A DNA stretch of 35,119 nt from Oscillospiraceae bacterium (GTDB lineage: Bacteria; Bacillota; Clostridia; UBA1381; UBA9506). Made by a program: the position numbers and the translations under genes. Positions 25,877 through 33,947 of this stretch are shown here, in pieces. The notes below the pieces were generated by a model, which saw only the letters and a list, made by a program, of their open reading frames with translations, made no database searches and had not been told where the DNA came from. Numbering within the stretch: position 1 is the first letter of the stretch; each line of letters starts with the position of its first letter. The stretch lies in the NCBI GenBank assembly GCA_015069045.1, contig SVJJ01000014.1, positions 1 to 35,119 of the forward strand, in the 5' to 3' direction.

Positions 25877-26548
25877 ATGAAACGATCAGAAATTAACGCA
25901 ATCATGAAAGAGGCATTGGGGCTATTTAAGGAATACAAAATTTCACTACCGGACTTTGTCCTTTGGACCCCGGACGAATGGAAAAATAAAGGGGAAGAAG
26001 TACAGGAGATTAAGGATAACATGTTAGGCTGGGATATCACCGATTTTGGTAATGGTGATTATAACAAGGTTGGATTGTTTTTAATCACCTTAAGAAATGG
26101 TAATCAGAAGAATCCGGAGAAATATCCAAAGCCCTATGCCGAAAAGCTTATGATTGTTAAGGAAAATCAGGTTACACCAATGCACTACCATTGGAACAAA
26201 ATTGAGGATATTATCAATGTGGGTGGTGGAAATTTAGTCATTAAACTCTATAATTCTACAAAAGATAATATGCTTGATGACAGCGATGTTGTTGTTAGCA
26301 TTGATGCAGTTAAACATACCTTTCCTGCCGGAACGGAGATTGTATTAAAACCTGGCCAAAGTGTTACACTAACACAGGGACTTTTTCATAGATTCTGGGG
26401 CGAGGCAGGTAAGGGAACTGTTATTGTTCGTGAAGTATCTATGTGTAATGACGATGCCAATGATAATTGTTTCTACGATAAAGCAGGTCGTTTCCCGGAA
26501 ATAGAAGAAGACGAAAAACCAATGCATTTGTTATGCAATGAGTATTAA
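25877..26548 (+). CDS. D-lyxose/D-mannose ketol-isomerase (cupin type)
   Basis: A 223-residue cupin enzyme of the D-lyxose isomerase family, which interconverts D-lyxose and D-xylulose and also D-mannose and D-fructose. The metal ligands are visible as TPMHYHWNKIEDI (His103, His105, Glu110) and FHRFWGE (His171). The length is typical. AAGGAG precedes the ATG. It lies 37 bp after the ceramidase-like gene and is the third gene of the mannosidase operon. Mannose freed by the GH38 enzyme could be turned into fructose here; that pathway link is inference from position. No sugar kinase or transporter gene is in view. Confidence 0.9.
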   Translation: MKRSEINAIMKEALGLFKEYKISLPDFVLWTPDEWKNKGEEVQEIKDNMLGWDITDFGNGDYNKVGLFLITLRNGNQKNPEKYPKPYAEKLMIVKENQVTPMHYHWNKIEDIINVGGGNLVIKLYNSTKDNMLDDSDVVVSIDAVKHTFPAGTEIVLKPGQSVTLTQGLFHRFWGEAGKGTVIVREVSMCNDDANDNCFYDKAGRFPEIEEDEKPMHLLCNEY

Positions 26549-26665
26549 AAATCATTGAAACCATTGTATTCTCCCATTTACAACGCGTATCCGTAAAAGT
26601 GTATTAGAGATAGATATTTCAATTGCGGTGCGCGATAGAGAATACGATTAAGAGAAGAGCCTGAT

Positions 26666-26685
26666 AAGTGGTAGGACCACTTTTT
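26666..26685 (+). terminator. Weak hairpin after the isomerase gene
   Basis: AAGTGGT (26666-26672) and ACCACTT (26676-26682) form a 7-bp stem with a 3-nt loop, followed by TTT. It may help end the mannosidase operon. Confidence 0.4.
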
Positions 26686-26736
26686 GAGGAATTCGACATT
26701 GGTTTTGTATACCGTTTATTGAATTTAAAAAAACAA

Positions 26737-26790
26737 AAAACCCACATAAACGCTCCGATCGCGAGCCTTTATGTGGGTTTTATATTTGGT
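26737..26790. terminator. Strong hairpin/terminator before the remnant gene
   Basis: A perfect 14-bp stem, AAAACCCACATAAA (26737-26750) with TTTATGTGGGTTTT (26768-26781), has a small inner GCTC/GAGC stem. It is T-rich on the plus side and preceded by an A-run that gives T's on the minus strand. The following open frame begins inside its 3' arm. It closely resembles the hairpin at 29157-29203. Confidence 0.8.
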
Positions 26791-29020
26791 AAATAACCGT
26801 TACGTTTATAAATGCACCACCTACAGAGAGGCCACCAACACAGAAACTAAAGAAGTTTCGAAGTCTTGGATAAGAAGAAGTTTTGAACAGCTTTTTGATG
26901 CTCAGGGCGGACAAAAACAGGTGTCAGTTCAGGGCGTTGCTATGGACGGAGAACCCTATATTGTTTCTGTTGGTAAAAGAGCTGTCAGAAAAGTTATTTC
27001 TGACCCTAATTTAAGTGCAGAAAAACTGGCGGTTTTAGAGAGTATTGAAAATGTCATTGCTAATGCTGAGTATGTTGGAAGTGGTAAATATGTACCGAAA
27101 GAGGGCGTAAAACCCAAAAATGTTACACGGTATGACTATTTTGAAACGCCGGCATCAATTAACGGACAAGACTATATCGTTGCGTTTGATGTTGAAGTTT
27201 TTCCACAAGGAAATAACAATTATCGAACCCATAAAGTTATAAATGAAATGGACCTAACACCAATTTCGGGTACCGACGATGCTCCAGTAGCCTCCGCAGC
27301 CGAAATGGCATTAAGTCCATCTATTAATAGTATACCACAAAATGCGGAAAATAGCAACAAAAATTTTGTGGAAAGCAAAGAAAAGGGACAAGCGCAGGCT
27401 TTTGGTGAGGCACAGCGGGTCTTCGAGGATGCCGACTCCTACGGCGTGGGGGACGATTTGAGGCAAGAGAAGGTAAGGGACTCTGAACGGGACATCGTCA
27501 ATCGGATGGGGGAAAATCTTAAGAGAAAGATTGTTTGGTACGACCCTGCTACAGAGCCGGAAAATGCAGACGCAGACGGTTATTACGTTAACGGAGAGAT
27601 ACGCATTAATGAATATGCCAAAGACCCTGCAGCCGTGGTTTTCGGGCATGAGGTGTTTCACTCTTTGCCGGAGGCAGACAAGATTGCCCTGATTGACCTT
27701 TTTAAAGAACATGTTAATCAGAATTCTGCAGCGTTTCAATCGTACAAAACGAGTCTTGACAATAAATATAAGGCACGGTACGCCAAAGAAGGCAGAAACT
27801 TTACCGAGGATGACTTTTGGGAAGAGTTTGCCGCCAAAAACATGGGCACATTCTTTGGCGATGAAAGCTTTGTCAATAAGCTTGCGCGAGAAAACAGCGG
27901 GTTTGCTCAGCGGATTTTAAATGCCATTCGTGACTTTTTTGATAAGGTTGGCGGTTTCTTCTCTCCTAAAAGCTACACAGGCAGGGTCAGCGAGGCTACA
28001 GAGGTCGGCGGTTTTTCGGATGCCACACTGCGCAAAGCGGAGAGGATGCTGGAGAAGGCGCTGAATCAGCAGATGAAGAGTCCTTCGTATGCGGAGAAGG
28101 CGGAGGCAAAGTTTTCGTATATAGGGAAAACAAAGTCGGGTATTAGAAAATATAAATCTGATTTTCCTGTAGATATGCCGATGGATGATAGAATTGGACT
28201 GTTTAAAAAGAGAATCAGTACGATTTTTAACTTGGGCGTTGTAGAACTTCAAACAGATACTAAAAAAATAAAAGTGCTCGGCGATAAATTTACATTCAAA
28301 AAAAACATGTTTGGGGATGAGGTTTCTACTCCATTAGAAGCTTCCGCCAGGATTAATTCTTTATATGATTTGTCAGATATTCTATCGCATTCTAAATATG
28401 TCGGGAAAGAGATAGAACCAAGTTATGCCGATTCAAATGTTGCGCCTAAGAACGATGCGCATAAAGGTGTAAAATATTGGTACAAGTTTAAAAATACCAT
28501 CTACTTTGATGGCATTAAATATGACGTTACTTTTTCTATTCGAGATAAGGGAAAAGAACAGTACGAGTATTTTATTGACTTTAAAACAAAAGAGGATGGC
28601 TCAAATCAACCATACAGTCAAAAAGACCTCCGGCTAGCATTAGATGAGCCATCCTCTTCTTACAGTATACCCAATTTCCATGAAAAAGTCAATACAAAAT
28701 CTTCAACTAATCGCGAATCTTCCGGCAAACCCTTATACAATCTAACTGATGGCGACTTAGAGCGCTCTGCTTTTTATGACAATCTTCAAGAGGCGGAAAC
28801 GGTAGAGGATGCGGTTAAGCGGATGGTGGATGACAATATTGACCTTTTCACCTATGAACCGATTACCAATGAAGAAACAATGGTTAAGGCCGTGCAGGAG
28901 GTTATGGCAGAGCCGGGCAGAGAGGCGCTGCGCTTTTTGGGGCTGACGCAAGGTGTTTTATGTGCCAGTGCCAGCGTGCATGTGAATCAGCTAGTGAAGC
29001 AGGCAGGAAAAAGTGAATAG
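26771..29020 (+). pseudogene. Fragment of a giant phage/ICE polyvalent protein with HExxH peptidase and LPD3-like domains
   Basis: The open frame of 749 codons starts inside a terminator hairpin with no ribosome site, so it is probably 5'-truncated. Order: an LPD3-like segment (about 45-160), a polar linker, and a zinc-peptidase domain with HEVFH (293-297) and a likely third ligand in DDFWEEFAAK (about 347-356). A second LPD3-like beta domain follows (about 455-640, with KYWYKFKNTIYFDGIKYDV). The C-terminal stub (about 650-749, FTYEPITNEET) looks like the start of a further domain that is cut off. The stretch at about 28125-28690 is more A/T-rich than its flanks. Such modular proteins occur in prophages and conjugative elements and often carry toxins. 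The domain names come from memory of pattern and need a profile search. Confidence 0.6.
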
Positions 29021-29032
29021 TTATAGATGAAG

Positions 29033-29060
29033 AAAGCTCCGGCAAATGCCGGGCTTTTTA
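29033..29060 (+). terminator. Rho-independent terminator after the remnant gene
   Basis: AAAGCTCCGGC (29033-29043) pairs with GCCGGGCTTT (from 29048) with one bulged T and an AAAT loop, then T's. It starts 12 nt after the stop. Confidence 0.85.
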
Positions 29061-29156
29061 TTACATAGGAAGAAATATTTTTTACTACACAATTTTTACA
29101 CATTATTTGTAGTATTTTATAGCTTTTTATGGTGTTTTGCTGTACTTTTAAAACAT

Positions 29157-29206
29157 AAAAACCCGCATAAACACTGGATTTCTCAGTGAATATGCGGGTT
29201 TTTTGG
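29157..29206 (+). terminator. Second strong hairpin/terminator, look-alike of 26737-26781
   Basis: A 13-bp stem, AAAAACCCGCATA (29157-29169) with TATGCGGGTTTTT (29191-29203), has an inner CACTG/CAGTG stem (29172-29176 with 29184-29188) and a T-run. Its outer arms differ from those of the upstream hairpin mainly by A to G in CCCRCATAAAC. Confidence 0.8.
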
Positions 29207-29296
29207 TTTGTAAGAACGATATGATTTTACTGCCACATCAATTTTTGCTTGATTTCAAGCGGTTTTGAAGGTTTTACCCTTATCAATTCCAAAGGC

Positions 29297-29377
29297 AGAA
29301 TAAATCTCTTTTACAAGATTTATTCTACCATAAAACTATATTTTTTACAAGGCCTTTTTGAAAATTTCTTGTAAAAA
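29297..29377. repeat. Cluster of inverted repeats next to the recombinase 3' end
   Basis: There are two perfect inverted repeats. AGAATAAATCT (29297-29307) pairs with AGATTTATTCT (29316-29326). TTTTTACAAG (29342-29351) pairs with CTTGTAAAAA (29368-29377). The motif TTTTACAAG occurs twice direct (29309-29317, 29343-29351) and once inverted (29368-29376). No proper T-run follows on the minus strand, so these are not simple terminators of the recombinase operon. The rest of 29207-29386 holds no gene I can see. The cluster could be recombinase-binding or attachment-site DNA; this is inference. Confidence 0.45.
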
Positions 29378-29386
29378 GACTTGCCG

Positions 29387-30991
29387 TTATTCTGGCAGGT
29401 CGACCTCATAAGGTATGTCGCCGATGAACCATATGACCATCTTTTTCTTTGACACGACCTCGTATCTTTCGATGATGCTTCGAATGAGAGGCGTATCAAT
29501 CTCACATACCTTATCTTCCATACCATCGATGGCTTTGAAGATAAGCTTCAGCTTAGATGACTCGGTTGATTTCATCTTTCTCTCCATCTCATATTCCTTA
29601 TTCTCTTGACGCAGTCTTTGCGATTCTATCTTCACTTCCAGACATATTCTGTCAAGCTCGTCTGGTGATATTTCGCCGTTGGCACTTTGGTATATGGCTT
29701 CACGCACTCTGTCGCTCATCAGATTAAGCTTTTCCATATTGGCACTTATCTTTGGCTGTTCGGTATCCCCGAGCAGAGAGGCGATTGAGCTTTTTAATAT
29801 GTCCTTTACTCTTTTTCTGCTTGTATATATCGTATTGATGGCTTTGAGCGTAACCTCATTCATAAAGTTGTTGTTGATGGAAGGAGAATTCTGACAGCAA
29901 TCTTGTCCGTTCTGAATTCTGTTCAGGCACCGCCACACATATTTCTTATCACCGCTACGGGTTTTCCATTCTGTTCGTCTGTACTTGGCTCCGCACTCAC
30001 CACAGAAGATTAAGTCGTTGTATGGAAACTTGCCGCTGTATTTTCCGTAGCTTTGTTTTTTATCAAACTTTTTGATGCAACTACGGCGACTCAATTCTTC
30101 TTGCACACTGTCGAACAATTCCCGTTCTATGATTGGCGGATGATGGTCTTTGATAAGCCACTGCTGAATCTGTCCTGTATTCTTTACCTTTTTCTTTGAG
30201 ATTGGATCAACAGTGAAGGTCTTTGAGGTCAGGACATCACCTACATACTTTTCGTTCTTAAGTATTCTTTCCACTGATCCTGGCGACCATCTTTCTTTAC
30301 CTCTCGGAGAGGGGATTTCTCTTTCGGCAAGTGCATTTACAATTTGTTCTATGCTCATACCTTTTATGAAGCAGTCGAAGATGAACCTGACATTGATTGC
30401 TTTACCAATTTCCACTGTTATGTTTCTTTCTGCATCCTGACTGAAACCGTATACGCCGTTAAAGTTATAGCAACACTTGCCCTCACGGTATCTGTAGCTT
30501 CTGCCCATCTTTATGTTTTCGCTCATTGACTCACTTTCAGCCTGAGCAAATATGGTGTGCAGAGCAATGAACATCTCGGTTGTATAGTTAAGGGTATTGA
30601 TTCCTTCTTTTTCGAATAGCACCCCAACTCCCAAATCCTTAAGCTCTCTGATGCATTGTAAGCTTTCGGCGGTATTTCTGCCGAATCTTGATACGGATTT
30701 TGTTACTACGAGGTCTAACTTACCCTTTCTGCAATCGTTCATCATTCTCTGAAACCCAGGTCGGTTATATATGGATGTTCCGCTGATACCTTCATCGCCA
30801 TATATATCTACATATTTCCAGCCTGCCGTTTCTTTAATCATTTTGGTATAGTGTTCAACCTGAGTCTCAAAGCTTTTTGCCTGTTGTTCTGCCTCGGTAC
30901 TGACTCTCGCATAAGCACCGACATTCAGCACTCGCTTTGCACCATGCCCTAAATATGATTTGGTTGCAGGTATTTCAATTACATTTGCCAT
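29387..30991 (-). CDS. Large serine recombinase (third gene of triplet)
   Basis: A 534-residue site-specific recombinase. The N-terminal resolvase domain (about 20-165) has the catalytic Ser31 in YARVSTEAEQQ, plus GDEGISGT and SVSRFGRN with the active-site Arg residues. The recombinase domain (about 185-300) and a zinc ribbon (CGECGAKY and the paired Cys in CLNRIQNGQDCC) follow. A coiled-coil C-terminus comes next. It starts 2 bp after the 287-codon gene; AAGGAG lies 12 nt upstream inside that gene's end. It should cut and rejoin the element ends together with its two neighbours. Its stop lies about 10 bp from the inverted-repeat cluster. Confidence 0.92.
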   Translation of the reverse strand: MANVIEIPATKSYLGHGAKRVLNVGAYARVSTEAEQQAKSFETQVEHYTKMIKETAGWKYVDIYGDEGISGTSIYNRPGFQRMMNDCRKGKLDLVVTKSVSRFGRNTAESLQCIRELKDLGVGVLFEKEGINTLNYTTEMFIALHTIFAQAESESMSENIKMGRSYRYREGKCCYNFNGVYGFSQDAERNITVEIGKAINVRFIFDCFIKGMSIEQIVNALAEREIPSPRGKERWSPGSVERILKNEKYVGDVLTSKTFTVDPISKKKVKNTGQIQQWLIKDHHPPIIERELFDSVQEELSRRSCIKKFDKKQSYGKYSGKFPYNDLIFCGECGAKYRRTEWKTRSGDKKYVWRCLNRIQNGQDCCQNSPSINNNFMNEVTLKAINTIYTSRKRVKDILKSSIASLLGDTEQPKISANMEKLNLMSDRVREAIYQSANGEISPDELDRICLEVKIESQRLRQENKEYEMERKMKSTESSKLKLIFKAIDGMEDKVCEIDTPLIRSIIERYEVVSKKKMVIWFIGDIPYEVDLPE

Positions 30992-30993
30992 CC

Positions 30994-31857
30994 TTAATTC
31001 ACACTCCTTGTTATTAGTTTCCCATTAGTTAGCAGTATCGAAAGCTCATCCTGACCGCCTACATAGAATTTTGATATAATTTTCTGCATAAGCGGAAGAT
31101 GGGGTTCTGCGAGTATCCCATACTTGCAAAGCTCCTTTTTTATTCTTTCGGTAACTGCACTCATATCTGTTTTGATGCTGTTTCGGAATTTGATTTTTGC
31201 AAGCTCATATATGTCTGCAAGCACTTCATCCTTATCATATTCCGTCAGCATTTTTATGTAGATATCGTTTGCCATATCGTCTGTCTGCTCGCTATCTGCA
31301 ATTGCGGTTATAACAGGTTCATCTGCAAGGCTTAAATCGTCTGCCACCATGTTAAGCAATTCCGTTATGAGATTTACAAGACGATTCTCTTTAACAGATT
31401 TCGCCGGGCATACAGAATTGGTACATTTATATGCCACAGACTTATTTTCGCCGTAGCATTGATTCTGCCTTTTTATCGGTGAACTGCATATCGGGCATTC
31501 CGAATGAGTCCGAAGGAAGTTATCAAGCTCTGTCTTTTCAGGCGGTTTATTTATGTTTTTTGCAAGCCTTGTCTTGTTCGCCTTGTTATAGAGCTTTTCT
31601 TCTATGATTTGCGGATAACCGTTTCTGCCGATATATTTATCGTTTTCAATTATCCGCTTTACCATATTTTTATTCCATTTGTCAGAATCAATGTTGTATC
31701 TGATTCCGCTTAAGGTAAATCTTTCAGCAATCTGGCTGTAGGATTTTCCTGCCGCATACAGTGTAAAGGCTGCCTTTACAAGCTCTGCCTCAGTTTCTTC
31801 AACACACAATTTGCCGTCAGCTATTTTGTAGCCGAATGCAAGGTAACGGTTTGCCAT
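30994..31857 (-). CDS. Recombinase-like protein lacking the catalytic resolvase domain (middle gene of triplet)
   Basis: A 287-residue protein that starts directly in the DNA-binding recombinase domain (MANRYLAFGYKI, then IAERFTLSGIRYN and VKRIIENDKYIGRNGYP). A zinc ribbon follows (CPICSSP and YKCTNSVCPAKS), then a helical C-terminus. The catalytic Ser domain of 150 or so residues is absent. AAGGAGG 9 nt upstream of the ATG, and a zero-gap junction with the preceding gene, show that it is a designed gene start, not the tail of a broken gene. It may be a non-catalytic DNA-binding partner or directionality factor for the two full-length enzymes; this is inference. Confidence 0.88.
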   Translation of the reverse strand: MANRYLAFGYKIADGKLCVEETEAELVKAAFTLYAAGKSYSQIAERFTLSGIRYNIDSDKWNKNMVKRIIENDKYIGRNGYPQIIEEKLYNKANKTRLAKNINKPPEKTELDNFLRTHSECPICSSPIKRQNQCYGENKSVAYKCTNSVCPAKSVKENRLVNLITELLNMVADDLSLADEPVITAIADSEQTDDMANDIYIKMLTEYDKDEVLADIYELAKIKFRNSIKTDMSAVTERIKKELCKYGILAEPHLPLMQKIISKFYVGGQDELSILLTNGKLITRSVN

Positions 31858-33399
31858 TTATAACACCTCCTTTTTGCTAACCTCAAGCCCCATTCCGTTT
31901 ATGACGATAAAGGTTATTATTTCATTATCTGCTTCAATTCTGCTTACAAGAGTCTTGAAGCTTTCAGCATCGAATTTGCCTATTGCACAAGCCGATTCCA
32001 TTTCTCTTATGATTTTTCTGGTCTTTGAGATAATGTCATCATAACGGTTGTTGTGCAATATGGCATTTTTCTTTTTGCGAAGCTCCATTGTTTGTTTATC
32101 AAAGCGGTTAAGCTCCTGAATATAGAAAGCAGGTTCTATCAGCTCCTGACTCTTTAGTCTTCGGAGTGATAAGACCTGCTCTGTATTCTGTGCTATTTGC
32201 ATATTGATATCAGCGATTTTATCTTGCTCTGCCTTGTTTACCCGCATAGCCTCCACCTGTGTTAAGAATGGGAGGAGGATATGCTCATAATTTGCTTTCA
32301 GCTTATTATACATTTGAACAAATGCCTTTTTAAGCATTTCTTCGCTTATAGGATTAGCCTGACATTTGTCTGTTCCCTTATCGTGAGTTCTGCATGCCCA
32401 TGTGTCTGTACCGTTTTTATGTCGGTAAGTGGAACCACAGTGCCTGCAATATATTTTCTTTGCGAATATACTTGTAGTTTCACTGCTTTCCTTGGCATGC
32501 TTTTCACGCCTTGTCTGCATAAGTTCGGCTGCTTTGTCAAAGTCTTCTGCACTTACTATAGGGATATTGGCATCCTCTGCATAATACATTGGCAGCTCGC
32601 CTGTGTTCTTCTTTTTCTTATATGGAAATCCTGTTTTAAAGGATTTCTGGAACAGGGCATCGCCTTTGTACCTTGGGTTATTTATGATATAGCTGACACT
32701 TTGCGGTGTCCAATGCACCATGCCGTACTTATTGGGGATTTTATCTCTCATAAGTCCATCGGCAATTTTGCTTGTACCGCTTCCTGATAGGTATTCGGCA
32801 AATATCCGTCTGATAACCTCGGCTTGTTCCTCGTTGACCTCGAATTCTGTGCCGTTTAATGTATAACCGATTGGAGGATTGCTTTGTACATATGTACCCA
32901 GCTTCATTCTCTGGCGGTTTGCCATTCTGCCGTTTTCAGCAGTAGAGATTGATTCCTGTTCAGCCATTGCTGCTTTTACTGATATCATTGTAAAGTCAGC
33001 AGGTTTTCCCGAATCAAGACCTTCCTCTTCAAATATCACGGTAACTCCAATATCCTTGAGGTGCTTCACGGTTCTTAAGCACTCTGAAACATTTCGACCG
33101 AAGCGTGAGACCGATTTTGTAATGATGATGTCCATAAGTCCATCCTCGGCATCTCTTATCATTCGGTTGAATTCACTGCGTTTATCCTCTCTTGTGCCGG
33201 TTACACCTTCATCGGCATATATGTCTACATATTCCCATTCGGGTGTTTTCTGTATCAAGCTTGTAAAGTGTTGAACCTGATTATGGAAGGAGTATTGCTG
33301 TTCGTCTGAAGCAGAGCTTACTCTGGCATAAGCGGATACTCGCTTTATATCAGGTTCGTCTTTTGTATGATTTCCTTGGATAACAATTACTTCTGACAT
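31858..33399 (-). CDS. Large serine recombinase (first gene of triplet)
   Basis: A 513-residue recombinase. The catalytic Ser28 is in AYARVSSASDEQQ, with YADEGVTGTREDKR, SVSRFGRNVSE and FEEEGLDSG in the resolvase domain. The recombinase domain (about 180-290) with NPPIGYTLNG and a zinc ribbon (YCRHCGSTYRHK, WACRTHDKGTDKC) follow, then a long coiled coil with LRRLKSQEL. The ATG at 33399 is chosen because GGAAAGGAG lies 10 nt upstream; the longer frame from 33480 adds 27 residues with no family match. Its stop touches the next start. It is similar in layout to the third gene but clearly a different sequence. Confidence 0.92.
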   Translation of the reverse strand: MSEVIVIQGNHTKDEPDIKRVSAYARVSSASDEQQYSFHNQVQHFTSLIQKTPEWEYVDIYADEGVTGTREDKRSEFNRMIRDAEDGLMDIIITKSVSRFGRNVSECLRTVKHLKDIGVTVIFEEEGLDSGKPADFTMISVKAAMAEQESISTAENGRMANRQRMKLGTYVQSNPPIGYTLNGTEFEVNEEQAEVIRRIFAEYLSGSGTSKIADGLMRDKIPNKYGMVHWTPQSVSYIINNPRYKGDALFQKSFKTGFPYKKKKNTGELPMYYAEDANIPIVSAEDFDKAAELMQTRREKHAKESSETTSIFAKKIYCRHCGSTYRHKNGTDTWACRTHDKGTDKCQANPISEEMLKKAFVQMYNKLKANYEHILLPFLTQVEAMRVNKAEQDKIADINMQIAQNTEQVLSLRRLKSQELIEPAFYIQELNRFDKQTMELRKKKNAILHNNRYDDIISKTRKIIREMESACAIGKFDAESFKTLVSRIEADNEIITFIVINGMGLEVSKKEVL

Positions 33400-33491
33400 C
33401 AGCCTCACACTCCTTTCCATAATTTTTTCAAGACAACAATACCACAAATAACTTAATATATCCAGACAAATATCTAACAAAGACTAAAAGA

Positions 33492-33647
33492 TTATGCTGA
33501 ATTTTCTATTAAAGTCTCGCTTAATGCATCAAAAGCTTTATCCATAAGCTTGTCTGCTTCCTCATCGCTTATAAGGTTTGCTTTTAATAGGTTTAAAATC
33601 ATAGCCTTGGCAATAGCCTTTTCTATTTCTATATTCATAGATTTCAT
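33492..33647 (-). CDS. Small 51-residue SHOCT-like protein upstream of the recombinases
   Basis: The frame runs from ATG 33647 to TAA 33494-33492 and encodes a Lys/Glu-rich helical peptide starting MKSMNIEIEKAIAKAMI, with LLKANLISDEEADKL in the middle. The latter resembles a SHOCT-type short C-terminal helix pair (L-x2-G/N-L-I-x-D-E-E). It has 51 codons without interruption, and an AAAGGGATG stretch upstream serves as a modest ribosome site. It sits about 90 bp before the first recombinase, same strand, so it is likely co-transcribed. A small regulator or assembly factor of recombination is possible; no function is known to me. Confidence 0.6.
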   Translation of the reverse strand: MKSMNIEIEKAIAKAMILNLLKANLISDEEADKLMDKAFDALSETLIENSA

Positions 33648-33652
33648 CTACA

Positions 33653-33766
33653 TCATCCCTTTCTAATTATATTAACACCGTCTTCCGCTACAGTTCCTGA
33701 CCTCCTGCCTTGCTTGACACCGACATCGTGTTTGCATCTCTTGGTGCGCTCATATCGTGGCGTCAC
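33653..33766 (-). CDS. Possible 37-residue basic peptide or gene remnant
   Basis: A frame open from a TAG at 33799-33797 down to TGA at 33655-33653. A GTG at 33766 preceded by GGGGAA gives 37 residues, TPRYERTKRCKHDVGV first, rich in Arg and Lys. The stop lies 5 nt before the 51-residue ORF start, so coupling is possible. The DNA is markedly more GC-rich than its surroundings, which suggests either real coding or a leftover of a longer gene. Confidence 0.35.
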   Translation of the reverse strand: MTPRYERTKRCKHDVGVKQGRRSGTVAEDGVNIIRKG

Positions 33767-33826
33767 TTCCCCGAGAATGTATCCCTTGCGGTACGGCTAT
33801 TTAGTTTTCAAGGTTCAAATCCCTGA

Positions 33827-33855
33827 TTGACATTTGATTGTCTATCGGGTATAAT
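33827..33855 (+). promoter_or_regulatory. Perfect consensus promoter of the zinc-ribbon protein gene
   Basis: TTGACA (33827-33832), a 17-bp spacer and TATAAT (33850-33855). A near-direct repeat TGATTGA/TGATTGT with an 11-bp period overlaps the -35 region (33824-33841). The leader is about 85 nt long. Confidence 0.88.
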
Positions 33856-33897
33856 GTTTGTAATGAGTGTAACACAGGAAAAATTTCAAATCAATAC

Positions 33898-33916
33898 TTC
33901 CCAAGTACCTTGGGGA
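33898..33916. promoter_or_regulatory. Palindrome in the leader, possible operator
   Basis: CCCAAG (33900-33905) and CTTGGG (33909-33914) are separated by TAC and extended by two weaker pairs. It lies between the promoter and the ATG at 33948, where a repressor could act. Confidence 0.4.
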
Positions 33917-33947
33917 ATTGGTCAAATTACTATCGGGGAGAGAATTT

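Larger units (their letters stand above)
29387..33766 (-). mobile_element. Recombination module of an integrative element (bounds uncertain)
   Basis: Three tandem serine-recombinase genes and two tiny ORFs upstream form one minus-strand unit with gaps of 0-2 bp between the recombinases. Triplets of this kind are found at one end of some integrative and conjugative or mobilisable elements of Firmicutes. I see no attachment-site duplication, and the other end is outside the window, so the limits given are only those of the module. Confidence 0.65.

Noticed and set aside
32281-32787. Plus-strand open frame of 168 codons inside the first recombinase gene
   Set aside because: Cys- and Phe-rich shadow of the well-supported minus-strand recombinase; no ribosome site.
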